Source: Pseudovibrio sp. M1P-2-3
GTDB lineage: Bacteria > Pseudomonadota > Alphaproteobacteria > Rhizobiales > Stappiaceae
Direction: 5' to 3'
Length of the DNA: 64,000 nt
Assembly: GCF_031501865.1 (NCBI RefSeq)
Contig: NZ_JARRCW010000001.1
Location: 124,001-188,000, forward strand
Shown here: piece after piece, positions 1 to 8,654 of the stretch
Position numbering within the stretch: the stretch's first letter is position 1
Layout: each line of letters opens with the position of its first letter
Notes under the pieces: generated by a model
What the model was told of the DNA's origin: nothing
Databases searched by the model: none
The model's input: only the letters and a program-made list of their open reading frames with translations
Position numbers and translations under genes: made by a program

Positions 1-2039
1 TGGCTCGTACTGTTTGGGGACGTTCATCTGGGGGTGGGGAGCCGCAGTATATCCGTGAGGCTGGACTGGACCCTCAAGACCCCGTTCTTGCTCAAGTATT
101 ACAGCTGTCAAAGACTTTAATTGGGTTTCCGCGCCACTTGTCTCAGCATGTAGGTGGATTTGTTATTGCCCGCGGACGGTTGGATGAGTTGGTTCCTATT
201 CAAAATGCGGCAATGCAGGACCGCACTGTTATTGAATGGGATAAGGATGATCTGGAAGCGCTTGGTATGCTCAAGATTGATGTCCTGGCACTTGGAATGC
301 TGTCAGCATTGCGTAAAGCTCTTGAAATGCTCACGTCCCATTATGGAAAAACCTATTCCCTTTCAGAAATCCCTGACGAGGAAAGCAAAGTATACGATAT
401 GATTGGGCGGGCAGACACAATTGGTGTTTTCCAGATTGAGAGCCGTGCACAAATGAGCATGCTGCCGCGCCTCAGGCCAAGAAATTTTTATGATTTGGTG
501 ATTGAGGTCGCCATAGTCCGTCCCGGACCGATTCAAGGTAATATGGTACATCCGTATCTTCGAAGACGCCAAAATCTGGAACCTGTCCATTACCCTAAAG
601 AAGAGTTGCGTGAAGTCCTAGGGAAAACACTGGGGATCCCTCTTTTTCAGGAACAGGCCATGAAAATTGCGATTGTTGCTGCTGGTTTTACACCGGCAGA
701 GGCGGATAAGCTTCGCCGTGCGATGGCAACGTTTCGGCGCGTGGGAACCATTGGTAGCTTCCAGCGCAAAATGGTAGAGGGAATGGTGGCGCGCGGGTAT
801 GACCAGTCTTTTGCAGAACGATGCTTCAAGCAAATCGAGGGGTTTGGAGAATATGGTTTTCCTGAAAGCCACGCTGCCAGTTTCGCACTCCTCGTTTATG
901 CCTCTTGCTGGATTAAGGCATACTACCCCGATGTGTTTTGTGCCGCTCTTTTAAACTCTCAGCCAATGGGGTTTTATGCCCCTGCCCAACTTGTAGGGGA
1001 TGCACGGGAACATGGTGTTGATGTGAGAGAGGTGGATATCAACCTGTCTGCTTGGGATGCTACTTTGGAGCCGGGAGGGGACGCTGCTGGTAAGGTGCAA
1101 GCTCGCTTTCATGAGATGAGAAATACGGTTCGCTCGCACCATGCAGTTCGCTTGGGTTTTCGCAGTGTTAAGGGACTTCGGAAAGGAGACATGGAGCAGC
1201 TGATCAACATGCGGGAGAGGGGATACGACTCCCTGCGTGATCTTTGGTTACGGACAGGCCTGCCAAGAGCAACAATCACCAGACTTGCTGAAGCAGATGC
1301 GTTTCGCTCAATTGGTCTGGACCGGCGAACTGCGCTTTGGGCTGCTCAGGGGCTGGATAAGGGTAGTAGTGCAGAGCGGTTACCGTTGTTTGATAGAGCA
1401 GGGGTTGGGGATTTTCACTCAGAACCTGATGCGAACCTCCCGCAAATGCTTCTTGGAGAACAAGTTATCTTAGATTATCAGTATCTCTCTCTCTCTTTGA
1501 AAGCACATCCAGTTTCTTTTATCCGCTACCAGCTCACAAGATCTGGAATTGTAACGTGCAGGGATCTGGCTGCACTGGTAAATGGAAGCAAAGTGGTTGT
1601 GGCAGGGTTGGTTTTGGTACGTCAGCGCCCAGGGTCGGCAAAAGGCGTTATTTTTATGACGCTTGAAGATGAAACGGCTCCGGCTAATATTATTGTTTGG
1701 CCAAAGTGTTTTGAAAAGTGCCGTGCTGTTGTGCTTGGTGCCCGCTTTGTAAAGGTGAGCGGCCTCCTGCAAAAGGCTGAGGGGGTCATTCATGTTGTGG
1801 CGAATGATATCAAAGATGTGTCGAATTTACTGACGCCTCATGCCGGTTCCTCGCTTGATAACGCCGCGCTTGCAAATGCGGATGAAGTACGTAGTCCTGT
1901 CATTGAGTTGACTGAGAAAATTCGCCCAGGGCGTGGGCTAACTGAGTTAGCTCATGAGGTTCCTGCTATTGCCAATGATTATGCTGCTCTTGCACAAAAG
2001 ACATACTCCGTACTGCCAAAGGGGCGTAATTTTCACTAG
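1..2039 (+). CDS. dnaE2: Error-prone DNA polymerase DnaE2 (ImuC), 3' part; 5' end outside window
   Basis: C-terminal ~678 codons of a DnaE2-type C-family polymerase; the frame is open to base 3, so the start lies upstream. The third catalytic aspartate of the palm is visible in M-L-K-I-D-V-L (near nt 279), preceded by the conserved S-Q-H-V-G-G block. The fingers and HhH region follow, then an OB-fold near the end (S-K-V-V-V-A-G-L-V onward). Full family members are about 1050-1100 aa, so roughly 400 residues (PHP domain and first catalytic aspartates) are missing from view. DnaE2 does mutagenic translesion synthesis with ImuA and ImuB during the SOS response; those genes would be expected just upstream. 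Distinction from the replicative DnaE1 rests on the short C-terminus and the mutasome-type sequence. The gene ends 12 bp before the convergent YchJ-like gene. Confidence 0.93.
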   Translation, partial: ARTVWGRSSGGGEPQYIREAGLDPQDPVLAQVLQLSKTLIGFPRHLSQHVGGFVIARGRLDELVPIQNAAMQDRTVIEWDKDDLEALGMLKIDVLALGMLSALRKALEMLTSHYGKTYSLSEIPDEESKVYDMIGRADTIGVFQIESRAQMSMLPRLRPRNFYDLVIEVAIVRPGPIQGNMVHPYLRRRQNLEPVHYPKEELREVLGKTLGIPLFQEQAMKIAIVAAGFTPAEADKLRRAMATFRRVGTIGSFQRKMVEGMVARGYDQSFAERCFKQIEGFGEYGFPESHAASFALLVYASCWIKAYYPDVFCAALLNSQPMGFYAPAQLVGDAREHGVDVREVDINLSAWDATLEPGGDAAGKVQARFHEMRNTVRSHHAVRLGFRSVKGLRKGDMEQLINMRERGYDSLRDLWLRTGLPRATITRLAEADAFRSIGLDRRTALWAAQGLDKGSSAERLPLFDRAGVGDFHSEPDANLPQMLLGEQVILDYQYLSLSLKAHPVSFIRYQLTRSGIVTCRDLAALVNGSKVVVAGLVLVRQRPGSAKGVIFMTLEDETAPANIIVWPKCFEKCRAVVLGARFVKVSGLLQKAEGVIHVVANDIKDVSNLLTPHAGSSLDNAALANADEVRSPVIELTEKIRPGRGLTELAHEVPAIANDYAALAQKTYSVLPKGRNFH

Positions 2040-2051
2040 TTTCCTTCAGTC

Positions 2052-2435
2052 TTATTCTACTGGTTTTACATAGTACCAACGGCCGGCCTTCTTTTTGAAA
2101 AGGCTGTTTTCGTTCTGAGCCTCTAGAGAACCATTTAAGAGGTAGCGGGCCGTGAAATGTACTGTTCCTTTCAAGGCTTCCTCAGTAGTTTCATGTATTT
2201 GTAAGCCAACCCATGTCGTTTGTTCTACCCAGTTCGAAATCTCATTCATATCAAGCTTTTTTTGTCTGGCTGGCCACAGAGTCTTTTGTAAGTACTCCAC
2301 CTCGCCAATAGCGTAGGCAGTGTAACGCGAGCGCATGAGCTGTTCAGGGGTTTCAGGCAATCTGTTTCCATGAATAAACTGATTGCAGCAGTCTTCAAAA
2401 CGGGAACCTGAGCAGCAAGGACATTCTTTAGTCAT
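2052..2435 (-). CDS. YchJ-family protein with N-terminal SEC-C zinc motif
   Basis: 127-residue protein matching the UPF0225/YchJ family: an N-terminal C-P-C-C-S-G...C-C metal-binding motif (residues ~5-16, SEC-C type) followed by an NTF2-like body containing M-R-S-R-Y-T-A-Y-A, a hallmark of this family. The function is not established; the SEC-C cysteines are expected to bind zinc. It converges tail-to-tail with dnaE2 with almost no spacer. Length is normal for the family, and I see no sign of an operon partner downstream. Confidence 0.85.
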   Translation of the reverse strand: MTKECPCCSGSRFEDCCNQFIHGNRLPETPEQLMRSRYTAYAIGEVEYLQKTLWPARQKKLDMNEISNWVEQTTWVGLQIHETTEEALKGTVHFTARYLLNGSLEAQNENSLFKKKAGRWYYVKPVE

Positions 2436-2728
2436 GGCAATTTCTCACTGTGAGTATTTTGGCTATGACTTAACCTCAAAAGACACTTTTTTGAAGCCAC
2501 TTTAGAGCTGCGTGTCGATTTGATCTTTCAGCGTAAAAGCAAGTTAACCTTGCTGAAAAGGTTTAAGTGTTGCCGACTTTGGATCTAGTGCGAAACTTGG
2601 GACGCATTGAATGGGAGAGAGAATAAGAGAATGTCAGAAAAGTGAAGAGGTAAGTCCGAAGTGGTCAGGAATAGGCTTTACTCGCCCGAATGAATAAATA
2701 ATGCAAATTTAGTAGGAAATTTGTGTTT

Positions 2729-2803
2729 TGGAGCGGGCGATGAGATTCGAACTCACGACCCTAACCTTGGCAAGGTTATGCTCTACCCCTGAGCTACGCC
2801 CGC
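2729..2803 (-). tRNA. tRNA-Gly (anticodon GCC), copy 1
   Basis: On the minus strand the 7-bp acceptor stem GCGGGCG/CGCCCGC, D-arm, anticodon stem TAACC/GGTTA with loop T-T-G-C-C-A-A, and T-arm with GTTCGAATC are all present. The anticodon GCC lies at 2769-2771. U73 and a genomically encoded CCA end (2729-2731) are visible. The tRNA body appears identical to the second copy 57 bp away. Confidence 0.97.
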
Positions 2804-2859
2804 ATATTCCAAAACAATTCTATTCATCCTATTGGATGCCATTTTCTTTTAAGAGAAAA

Positions 2860-2934
2860 TGGAGCGGGCGATGAGATTCGAACTCACGACCCTAACCTTG
2901 GCAAGGTTATGCTCTACCCCTGAGCTACGCCCGC
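2860..2934 (-). tRNA. tRNA-Gly (anticodon GCC), copy 2
   Basis: Same cloverleaf as the neighbouring copy: acceptor stem GCGGGCG, anticodon GCC at 2900-2902, T-loop GTTCGAATC, encoded CCA at 2860-2862. This copy is transcribed first on the minus strand, and the two are probably processed from one transcript, since the 56-bp spacer holds no evident terminator with a T-run. Confidence 0.97.
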
Positions 2935-3200
2935 TTATTTCGAAGGGTCTCTGGTGAGGCCCGCCGGTGAGGTGGGCGTTATATGACAAAAGCTTCGCAG
3001 GATTGCAACAACGAATTTTGAAAGTTTCCTAACATTTTGTGGGTTATGTGGATTTTTCCCACAAAACTAAGGGTTTTTTCTGATTAGTTCAATTTTGAAC
3101 GGCCAGTTGAGAACCTTTAAATTTCAATATGCAGTTTTTGCGATAGATTTTTCTTTACCAAGATAGAGAAATGAATGACCTTCAAAAGGAGATCGTGCTT

Positions 3201-3749
3201 ATGGTCGCGACAAGAAGTGATCTTATGAACTTTTTTTCTCACGCGGACATTAGGGTCCAGACAGTGGATCACGAACCGGTATTTACCGTCGCTGAATCTG
3301 AAAAGTTACACCGTGATATTGCTGGGGCCCATACCAAAAATCTTTTCTTGAAAGATAAAAAAGGAAATCTGTTTCTTGTTGTCGCTCTGCATGATGCGAC
3401 AATAGATTTGAAAAGGATATCCGGTGTAATTGGTGCTTCTGGGAGGGTTTCGTTTGGGAAACCGGAGTTGTTGTGGAGTGTTTTAGGTGTGCAACCCGGT
3501 TCGGTTACACCATTTTCCCTGATTAACGACAGAGAGGAATGTATTGTTAAACCTATTTTTGATGCTCACATGATGAAAGAGCCGATTTTAAACTATCATC
3601 CATTGCTCAATAACGCTTCAACAGCAATCACAGCTTCAGACTTGCTGAAGTTTGCAAGGTTGTGTGGGCATGCCCCAGAGGTCCTAGCGGTTTCTGATGA
3701 GGCTCAAAGTTCAATGCAAGCACAAGAGATAATGCCAGATGGGATTTGA
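3201..3749 (+). CDS. Prolyl-tRNA editing protein (YbaK/ProX family)
   Basis: Trans-editing hydrolase that removes mischarged alanine or cysteine from tRNA-Pro. The family core is visible: H-E-P-V-F-T-V near the N-terminus, G-A-H-T-K-N-L-F-L-K-D-K-K-G, the L-V-V-A-L-H-D strand with D-L-K-R, and G-S-V-T-P-F-S-L-I-N-D in the C-terminal half, which is the YbaK/ProX fold at its usual length. I chose the ATG at 3201 because an AAAGGAG ribosome site lies nine bases upstream and homologues start M-x-A-T-R. An in-frame ATG at 3171 would add ten residues. It starts a run of same-strand housekeeping genes, but the spacing to ybbN (93 bp) leaves room for a separate promoter. Confidence 0.9.
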   Translation: MVATRSDLMNFFSHADIRVQTVDHEPVFTVAESEKLHRDIAGAHTKNLFLKDKKGNLFLVVALHDATIDLKRISGVIGASGRVSFGKPELLWSVLGVQPGSVTPFSLINDREECIVKPIFDAHMMKEPILNYHPLLNNASTAITASDLLKFARLCGHAPEVLAVSDEAQSSMQAQEIMPDGI

Positions 3750-3842
3750 AATTTACGGAAAAAAGAGCCATTTAAAGCTTTATTGACAAACGCGAATGAT
3801 GCATCCGTATGCGTCAAACACTAAATTAGGGACCTTTATACA

Positions 3843-4814
3843 ATGAGCGGATCCGGTTTTTCGGTTGGAGGAAGCCTCGGTGGAACTATGAGCGGGGGTT
3901 TTGGGGGCAGTTATCAAACAACAGTATCCGCCTCGGAGGGTAAAGGAGCCTTTATCAAGGAAACGTCAACTCAGTCTTTTATGAAAGACGTAATTGAGGC
4001 ATCCTCACAACAGCCTGTGCTCGTTGATTTTTGGGCACCTTGGTGCGAGCCATGCAAGCAATTAACCCCAATTATTGAAAAAGTTGTCACCGAAGCCAAT
4101 GGCGCGGTTACCCTCGTTAAAATGAATATTGAAGATCATCCTGAAGTTGCTGGCCAGATGGGCGTTCAGTCTATTCCGGCTGTTGTTGCTTTTGTGAATG
4201 GTCAGCCGGTAGATGGGTTTATGGGGGCGCAGCAAGAGGGACAAATCAAGAAGTTTATCGAAAAGCTTGGCGTACGAATTGGGCCAAGTGATGTTGATGT
4301 GCTGCTGGACAAAGCCAACGCTGCTCGTGAAGCTCAAGACTTTGCCGGTGCATCGCAGGCTTATGGTGCGGTACTTTCTCTTGAGGAACAAAATACGGCA
4401 GCGCTTTCAGGGCTTGTGCACTGCTGTGTGGCGGGAAATGATCTTGCGCAAGCCAAGCAGATTTTGGAAATGGTGCCTGAAAGCGGACAGTCTTCTCAAG
4501 ACTATATTGCTGCAAAAGCTGCTTTGGATTTAGCAGAACAGGCCGAAAACCTGGATGATTTGGCGGGACTTCGTTTACGTGTCGAGCAGTCAGAAAATGA
4601 TCTAGATGCTCGGTTTGAATATGCTGTTGCGCTTAATGCTAAGGCCTTGAAAACCGAAGCTGTAGATCAGCTAATTGAAATTATAAAGTCAGATAGAGAA
4701 TGGAACGAAGATAGTGCACGAAAGCAGCTTCTCCAGTTCTTTGAAGCTTGGGGATTTAAAGACCCGGCATCTGTTTACGGTCGACGTAAATTGTCTTCCG
4801 TCCTGTTTTCATAA
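3843..4814 (+). CDS. YbbN-like thioredoxin/TPR co-chaperone
   Basis: 323 residues: a glycine/serine-rich N-terminal tail (1-~30), a thioredoxin domain (~40-145) with active site W-A-P-W-C-E-P-C (Cys68, Cys71) and the cis-proline region V-Q-S-I-P-A-V-V-A-F, then a helical tetratricopeptide-like C-terminal half. This matches the YbbN/CnoX family, which in E. coli acts as a chlorine-activated chaperedoxin linked to GroEL. E. coli YbbN has SxxC, whereas here both cysteines are present, as in many alphaproteobacterial homologues, so redox activity is plausible. A tight group follows downstream (Lon-N-like and Trm112-like genes). Confidence 0.9.
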   Translation: MSGSGFSVGGSLGGTMSGGFGGSYQTTVSASEGKGAFIKETSTQSFMKDVIEASSQQPVLVDFWAPWCEPCKQLTPIIEKVVTEANGAVTLVKMNIEDHPEVAGQMGVQSIPAVVAFVNGQPVDGFMGAQQEGQIKKFIEKLGVRIGPSDVDVLLDKANAAREAQDFAGASQAYGAVLSLEEQNTAALSGLVHCCVAGNDLAQAKQILEMVPESGQSSQDYIAAKAALDLAEQAENLDDLAGLRLRVEQSENDLDARFEYAVALNAKALKTEAVDQLIEIIKSDREWNEDSARKQLLQFFEAWGFKDPASVYGRRKLSSVLFS

Positions 4815-4838
4815 AATACACAACAACAGAGAAGATTG

Positions 4839-5522
4839 ATGAAAGTTGGAAATGCAACCTATTCGGCTATAAATGACGTTCCTCGGGTCGTCCCGGTTTT
4901 TCCGCTGCCGGGTGGGTTGCTGTTGCCGCGCGCCCATTTGCCGTTAAATATATTTGAACCTCGATATATGGCTTTGGTCGACGCTGCCTTGAGAACTGAC
5001 CGGACTGTTGGGCTCGTGCAGCCTGCCCTCAATACGAAAGAGGATGAGCTTGAAGGACGTCCCAAACTATGTTCCGTGGGATGTGTCGGACGTATTACAG
5101 CCTTTCAAGAGACAGGGGACGGACGCTATCTGCTAACACTTTCTGGTATTTCTCGCTTTAATCTTGTTGGAGAGCTTGAAGAGCGTTCTCAGTTTCGCCG
5201 TGGGGCTATTGATCTGACCCAGTTCGCACAGGACTTTACTCCGGGTTTGGGAGAAGAAGACGTTGATCGGGACCTTCTACTGAAAACACTACGGGCCTAC
5301 CTTACATCGAACGATCTTGAGGCAGACTGGGATGGTATCAATGATGCCGATAATGAGGTTCTTGTGAACGCCCTGTCATTGATGAGCCCGTTTGGTGCCC
5401 GTGAGAAGCAGGCCCTATTAGAGGCGGAGAGCTTGAAAATGCGAGCAGAAACGCTGATTGCTTTGACTGAGGTGGAATTAGCCAAAAATGACAGCTCCAG
5501 TACAGGCAATATCCTGCAGTGA
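4839..5522 (+). CDS. Lon N-terminal (LAN/PUA-like) domain protein
   Basis: Stand-alone protein of the ATP-dependent protease Lon substrate-binding domain family (PF02190), with no ATPase or protease domain. Typical features are P-R-V-V-P-V-F-P-L-P-G-G-L-L-L-P, L-P-L-N-I-F-E-P-R-Y near residues 30-40, and C-V-G-R-I-T-A-F-Q-E-T-G-D-G-R-Y. The role of these small proteins is unknown; they are widespread in alphaproteobacteria and often sit by ybbN and trm112-like genes, exactly as here. ATG at 4839 is chosen over the TTG at 4836, with an AGAGAAG ribosome site upstream. It lies 24 bp behind ybbN and is probably co-transcribed. Confidence 0.88.
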   Translation: MKVGNATYSAINDVPRVVPVFPLPGGLLLPRAHLPLNIFEPRYMALVDAALRTDRTVGLVQPALNTKEDELEGRPKLCSVGCVGRITAFQETGDGRYLLTLSGISRFNLVGELEERSQFRRGAIDLTQFAQDFTPGLGEEDVDRDLLLKTLRAYLTSNDLEADWDGINDADNEVLVNALSLMSPFGAREKQALLEAESLKMRAETLIALTEVELAKNDSSSTGNILQ

Positions 5523-5571
5523 TGTGCGGTAATACTAGATGAGCAAGAAAACTTGAGGAGATAAGGGTTTG

Positions 5572-5763
5572 ATGGCGGATAATAAGGCCCCTGAAATAGA
5601 CAGGAAGCTGTTGGAGTTATTGGTATGCCCAGTTACCAAAACTACATTGGAGTATGATAGGGAAGCACAGGAGCTTATCTCACGTGCGGCTAAACTGGCT
5701 TACCCTATAAAAAACGGTATTCCGATTATGCTCGTGGATGAAGCAAGGAAGCTGGACGATTAG
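5572..5763 (+). CDS. Trm112-family small protein (UPF0434, YcaR-like)
   Basis: 63 residues of the Trm112-like family: [11 protein letters not shown] near the start and [11 protein letters not shown] near the end. Eukaryotic Trm112 activates methyltransferases; bacterial versions have no settled role. Only one of the two usual N-terminal zinc cysteines is present, as in other UPF0434 members. The ATG at 5572 is used with GAGGAG eleven bases upstream; a TTG at 5569 would also be in frame. Last gene of the ybbN group, followed by a strong hairpin. Confidence 0.87.
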   Translation: MADNKAPEIDRKLLELLVCPVTKTTLEYDREAQELISRAAKLAYPIKNGIPIMLVDEARKLDD

Positions 5764-5782
5764 CCCAATAGGCTTTTCCCAA

Positions 5783-5812
5783 TAGCTGATGATGTAAGGA
5801 CATCATCAGCTA
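5783..5812. terminator. Strong hairpin between convergent genes
   Basis: Perfect 13-bp inverted repeat (TAGCTGATGATGT / ACATCATCAGCTA) with loop AAGG, placed between the converging Trm112-like and YggT genes. It most likely terminates transcription from both sides, although the T-tract is short in each direction. Confidence 0.7.
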
Positions 5813-5840
5813 TGCTGTTTGAAAAGCGGCTCTTAAAGCC

Positions 5841-6131
5841 TTAAAAGACGTTTGGGTAGGCGTAGCGAACAATCAAGCTTTCTAAAAAGAAAATACCAAT
5901 CAAGAGGATGATTGGTGAAACGTCAATACCACCTAGATTAGGCATAAAGCGGCGTATTGGACGCAGCAGAGGCTCTGTTAGATTGTAAAGTGTCTGGCCA
6001 ATTACGGCAACAAACTGATTACTTGAATTGACAATATTGAAAGCATAAAGCCACGAAAAAATTGCGCTGCCGATAATCACCCACGTGTAAAGGCGAAGGA
6101 TCAACATAATAACATCAAGAAGTGCAGCCAT
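5841..6131 (-). CDS. YggT-family integral membrane protein
   Basis: 96 residues with two hydrophobic segments (about 2-25 and 67-90) and the YggT signature [16 protein letters not shown] between them, followed by D-V-S-P-I. The family is found in the inner membrane and has been linked to osmotic stress and to plastid/cyanobacterial Ycf19, but no biochemical role is set. ATG at 6131 (M-A-A-L-L-D-V-I) is chosen because family members begin just before the first helix; an ATG at 6149 would add six polar residues. Convergent with the Trm112-like gene. Confidence 0.88.
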   Translation of the reverse strand: MAALLDVIMLILRLYTWVIIGSAIFSWLYAFNIVNSSNQFVAVIGQTLYNLTEPLLRPIRRFMPNLGGIDVSPIILLIGIFFLESLIVRYAYPNVF

Positions 6132-6304
6132 GGGTCGGCATATCTCCAATCTCTATTTGCCCTATCAAGGCACCGCCGCAACCGCAATACAATTGCCGCT
6201 GGGTAGCTACTTAATTAATATGATGTAGCGGCGATGGTCGATCTCTTCAAGAGAAACCCGAGTCTGTCAGTCCGGCTTCATGTTATTTTCTGCAAGCAAA
6301 GCGG

Positions 6305-7432
6305 TCAATCTCGGGAAAAGTGGAAGTCTGTTTTGAAACTTGGCGGAATTTCAATATTCTGCCCGATTTCAGGATACATGGTCTGTAAAAGGGCTTTCGC
6401 AACGCGGTGGGCAATGCCATAGGAAATTTTGAAACCACCTGTAGCGACAAATGTTTTACTGAAATCTGGAATCAGTCCGATTAGCGGATCCCGTTTGAAA
6501 CATTTTGGGCGAGCCCCAGCCCATGAGCTCAAAATCGGGGCACCTTGCAGGCTGGGGCAAAGGGCGAGCGCCTTCCTGTGCATTTCCTGTACATCAGCGG
6601 ATATTGGATCCAGAGTTTCCCATTTATTTTCAGAGGTCGATCCAATGGCAACTGTTCCATTGGTATGCGGAACTATATAGATTCCATCATCATAAATTAC
6701 CGGTAGCTCTTCACTAAATGTTTTTTTCAATAGGAGCGATTGGCCTTTTACGCCTGTTCCGACCGATTGACCACTCAAACGCTCAATGATTTTATACCCT
6801 TCAAATCCTGCTGTAATTGCGACTTTGTCTGCGCGTATAGAAGTACCATCTTTTATTGAAACCTCCCCGGTCCCCTCGTCAAATTCTTGGAACTCAGAGT
6901 GCTCAAAGATATCCACGCGAGAGGTGATATACGCCCGTAAAGCCGCGCAAACTTGCCGTGGAATGGCTCGTGCCGCCAGTGTATCGTGGGAGTAGCCCAA
7001 TGGGGTAACACTGGGTGATAACCAGTGATCAAAAAGTGGAGCGGTCAACACCTTGAAGTCAAACCCGGTAGTGGAAGTCTTCCAACGAGTTTTTGCTTCT
7101 TGAGACCGTTCTAATGCATGATCTAGTTTCGCTTGCGTATATATTGGTATAATGCGCCCACAGCGGCTGTAACCTGTGCTCACACCTGTTGAGCTTTCCA
7201 GTTCCTCAATGCTCTCAGCAAGCTCTGAAAGGGCGTCAAACTGGAATTGCTTCTTGGTATTCCAGCGAGCTGGAATATGCGGCATTAAAACCCCAACGAG
7301 CCCATTACTAGCACCAGATGCCAGCTTGTTTTTATCTAGGATTGCAACACTCAAGCCTTGGTCAATAGCAGCTTTTGCAATGGATAAGCCAAAAATTCCA
7401 CCGCCAATAATTACCAGATCATATGCCTTCAT
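6305..7432 (-). CDS. FAD-dependent oxidoreductase, DAO family (probable MnmC oxidase half)
   Basis: 375 residues with an N-terminal FAD-binding Rossmann fold (I-I-G-G-G-I-F-G-L-S-I-A, residues ~8-19) and the D-amino-acid-oxidase fold throughout. The C-terminal part carries G-A-R-P-K-C-F-K-R-D-P-L-I-G and V-A-T-G-G-F-K-I-S-Y-G. Its divergent neighbour is the MnmD methyltransferase. In E. coli both activities are fused as MnmC: the oxidase removes the carboxymethyl group from cmnm5(s2)U34 of tRNA and the methyltransferase then makes mnm5(s2)U. I infer that this gene supplies the oxidase step as a separate polypeptide; the inference rests on neighbourhood and fold, since DAO proteins have many substrates. 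Confidence 0.75.
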   Translation of the reverse strand: MKAYDLVIIGGGIFGLSIAKAAIDQGLSVAILDKNKLASGASNGLVGVLMPHIPARWNTKKQFQFDALSELAESIEELESSTGVSTGYSRCGRIIPIYTQAKLDHALERSQEAKTRWKTSTTGFDFKVLTAPLFDHWLSPSVTPLGYSHDTLAARAIPRQVCAALRAYITSRVDIFEHSEFQEFDEGTGEVSIKDGTSIRADKVAITAGFEGYKIIERLSGQSVGTGVKGQSLLLKKTFSEELPVIYDDGIYIVPHTNGTVAIGSTSENKWETLDPISADVQEMHRKALALCPSLQGAPILSSWAGARPKCFKRDPLIGLIPDFSKTFVATGGFKISYGIAHRVAKALLQTMYPEIGQNIEIPPSFKTDFHFSRD

Positions 7433-7494
7433 TTTATTTGATCCCTGAAGTCGCTATAAGCGCCTGAACGTTAATTGGAGTTGAAGCAACACAT

Positions 7495-8184
7495 ATGTCA
7501 GACCACCCCGAATTGGAATGGCGCGAAGGGGATGTTCCGTTTTCGCCGCAGTTTAATGACACTTATTATTCCAAAAGTGGAGGGCGCGATGAAACCTCCT
7601 ATGTTTTTTTGAAGGGGAACGGCCTGCCGGAACGGGCTATTGACTGCGAACATTTCACAATAGGAGAGCTTGGGTTTGGCACTTCTCTCAATTTTCTTGA
7701 AACCCTCCGGCAGTTAAGGGCCGTTGAGCATTCCAGACGCCCCAAACTGACTTTCATTTCATTCGAGCTTTATCCAATGAATGCTGATCAAATGGAAAAG
7801 GCGCTTAGACAATGGCCGGAATTAAGCGCTCTTTGGAGAGAGCTAAAAAGTGTTTGGAGTCCGAAACAAGGGTGGAACACGTGGGAACTGGATGGGGCTA
7901 CCCTCCTCTTGGGGGTTGGAGATGCGAATGTACTTCTTCCCGAACTTCAAGGGAACGTGGATGCTTGGTATTTGGATGGTTTCAACCCCGCACTCAATAA
8001 AGCCTTGTGGGGGCAGGAGTTACTGAACAGTCTTTATTCAAAAACCAAGGAGGGTGGAAGCTTTGCGACATATACCGCCGCTGGTTGGGTCAGGAGAAAC
8101 TTAGAATCCGCGGGCTTTGACGTTGAGCGTATTAAGGGGTTTGGCCACAAACGGGAAATGATGCGCGGTACAAAAAAGCCCTAA
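7495..8184 (+). CDS. mnmD: tRNA (mnm5s2U34) methyltransferase MnmD, stand-alone
   Basis: 229 residues of the DUF752/MnmC methyltransferase family: F-S-P-Q-F-N-D-T-Y-Y-S near the N-terminus, SAM-binding I-G-E-L-G-F-G-T-S-L-N-F (~residues 58-69), W-Y-L-D-G-F-N-P-A (~160) and a final F-G-H-K-R-E-M-M-R-G. It methylates the wobble uridine of tRNAs for Lys, Glu, Gln and others in the last step of mnm5(s2)U synthesis. There is no fused FAD domain; the likely oxidase partner is encoded divergently 62 bp away. Start ATG 7495 gives a complete N-terminal motif. Confidence 0.92.
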   Translation: MSDHPELEWREGDVPFSPQFNDTYYSKSGGRDETSYVFLKGNGLPERAIDCEHFTIGELGFGTSLNFLETLRQLRAVEHSRRPKLTFISFELYPMNADQMEKALRQWPELSALWRELKSVWSPKQGWNTWELDGATLLLGVGDANVLLPELQGNVDAWYLDGFNPALNKALWGQELLNSLYSKTKEGGSFATYTAAGWVRRNLESAGFDVERIKGFGHKREMMRGTKKP

Positions 8185-8654
8185 GGTCGCTGAATCGTTA
8201 GCCTAGAGGTTCGTCAGTAAGGGTTTTGCAGTGAGAATTTCTCAAAAACAGGGAACATACTTTCTGCGCTTTTGAATAGAGTATCTAAGGCTCTCCCCAT
8301 TTGCTTCATTCATCATTATAAATTGCCTAATATTTCACCAATTTCTAGGTGTTCGAGTGAGGGCTTTCTTGAAAATGCATATCTTTCGGTCATGGTGGTA
8401 AAAAATCGCGAATAAGTGCAACTTATTGTGCAATTTCTGATCTCTTAGTCTTAGTTGCCCTTAACGTCCGTTGGGATCATACTTATCTGTGAAATGTGTT
8501 TTCTTGTTGGGAGGAAGGCACGCGAGGAGAAAGCCAGAGAGTAGCAAAAATAACAAGCATGGCTCTCGTTGCGATATTTCGTAGACTGGACTGATACTTG
8601 TGTGTTGCGCTTATGGCCTGTCTTGCTCCGAACATTCCTGCTTAGAGGATGAAA
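8185..8654. other. 470-bp gene-free stretch upstream of fadA
   Basis: I see no convincing gene on either strand. The stretch is AT-rich in its first half and holds one clear short palindrome (8411-8427, listed separately). It should carry the fadAB promoter. A minus-strand frame at 8451-8726 overlaps the fadA start and looks non-coding. Confidence 0.5.
8411..8427. promoter_or_regulatory. Palindrome AATAAGT-GCA-ACTTATT upstream of fadA
   Basis: A perfect 7-bp inverted repeat with a 3-nt centre, about 230 bp before the fadA start. Its shape fits a dimeric repressor site, possibly controlling fadAB, but I do not recognise the motif as that of a known regulator. Confidence 0.35.
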
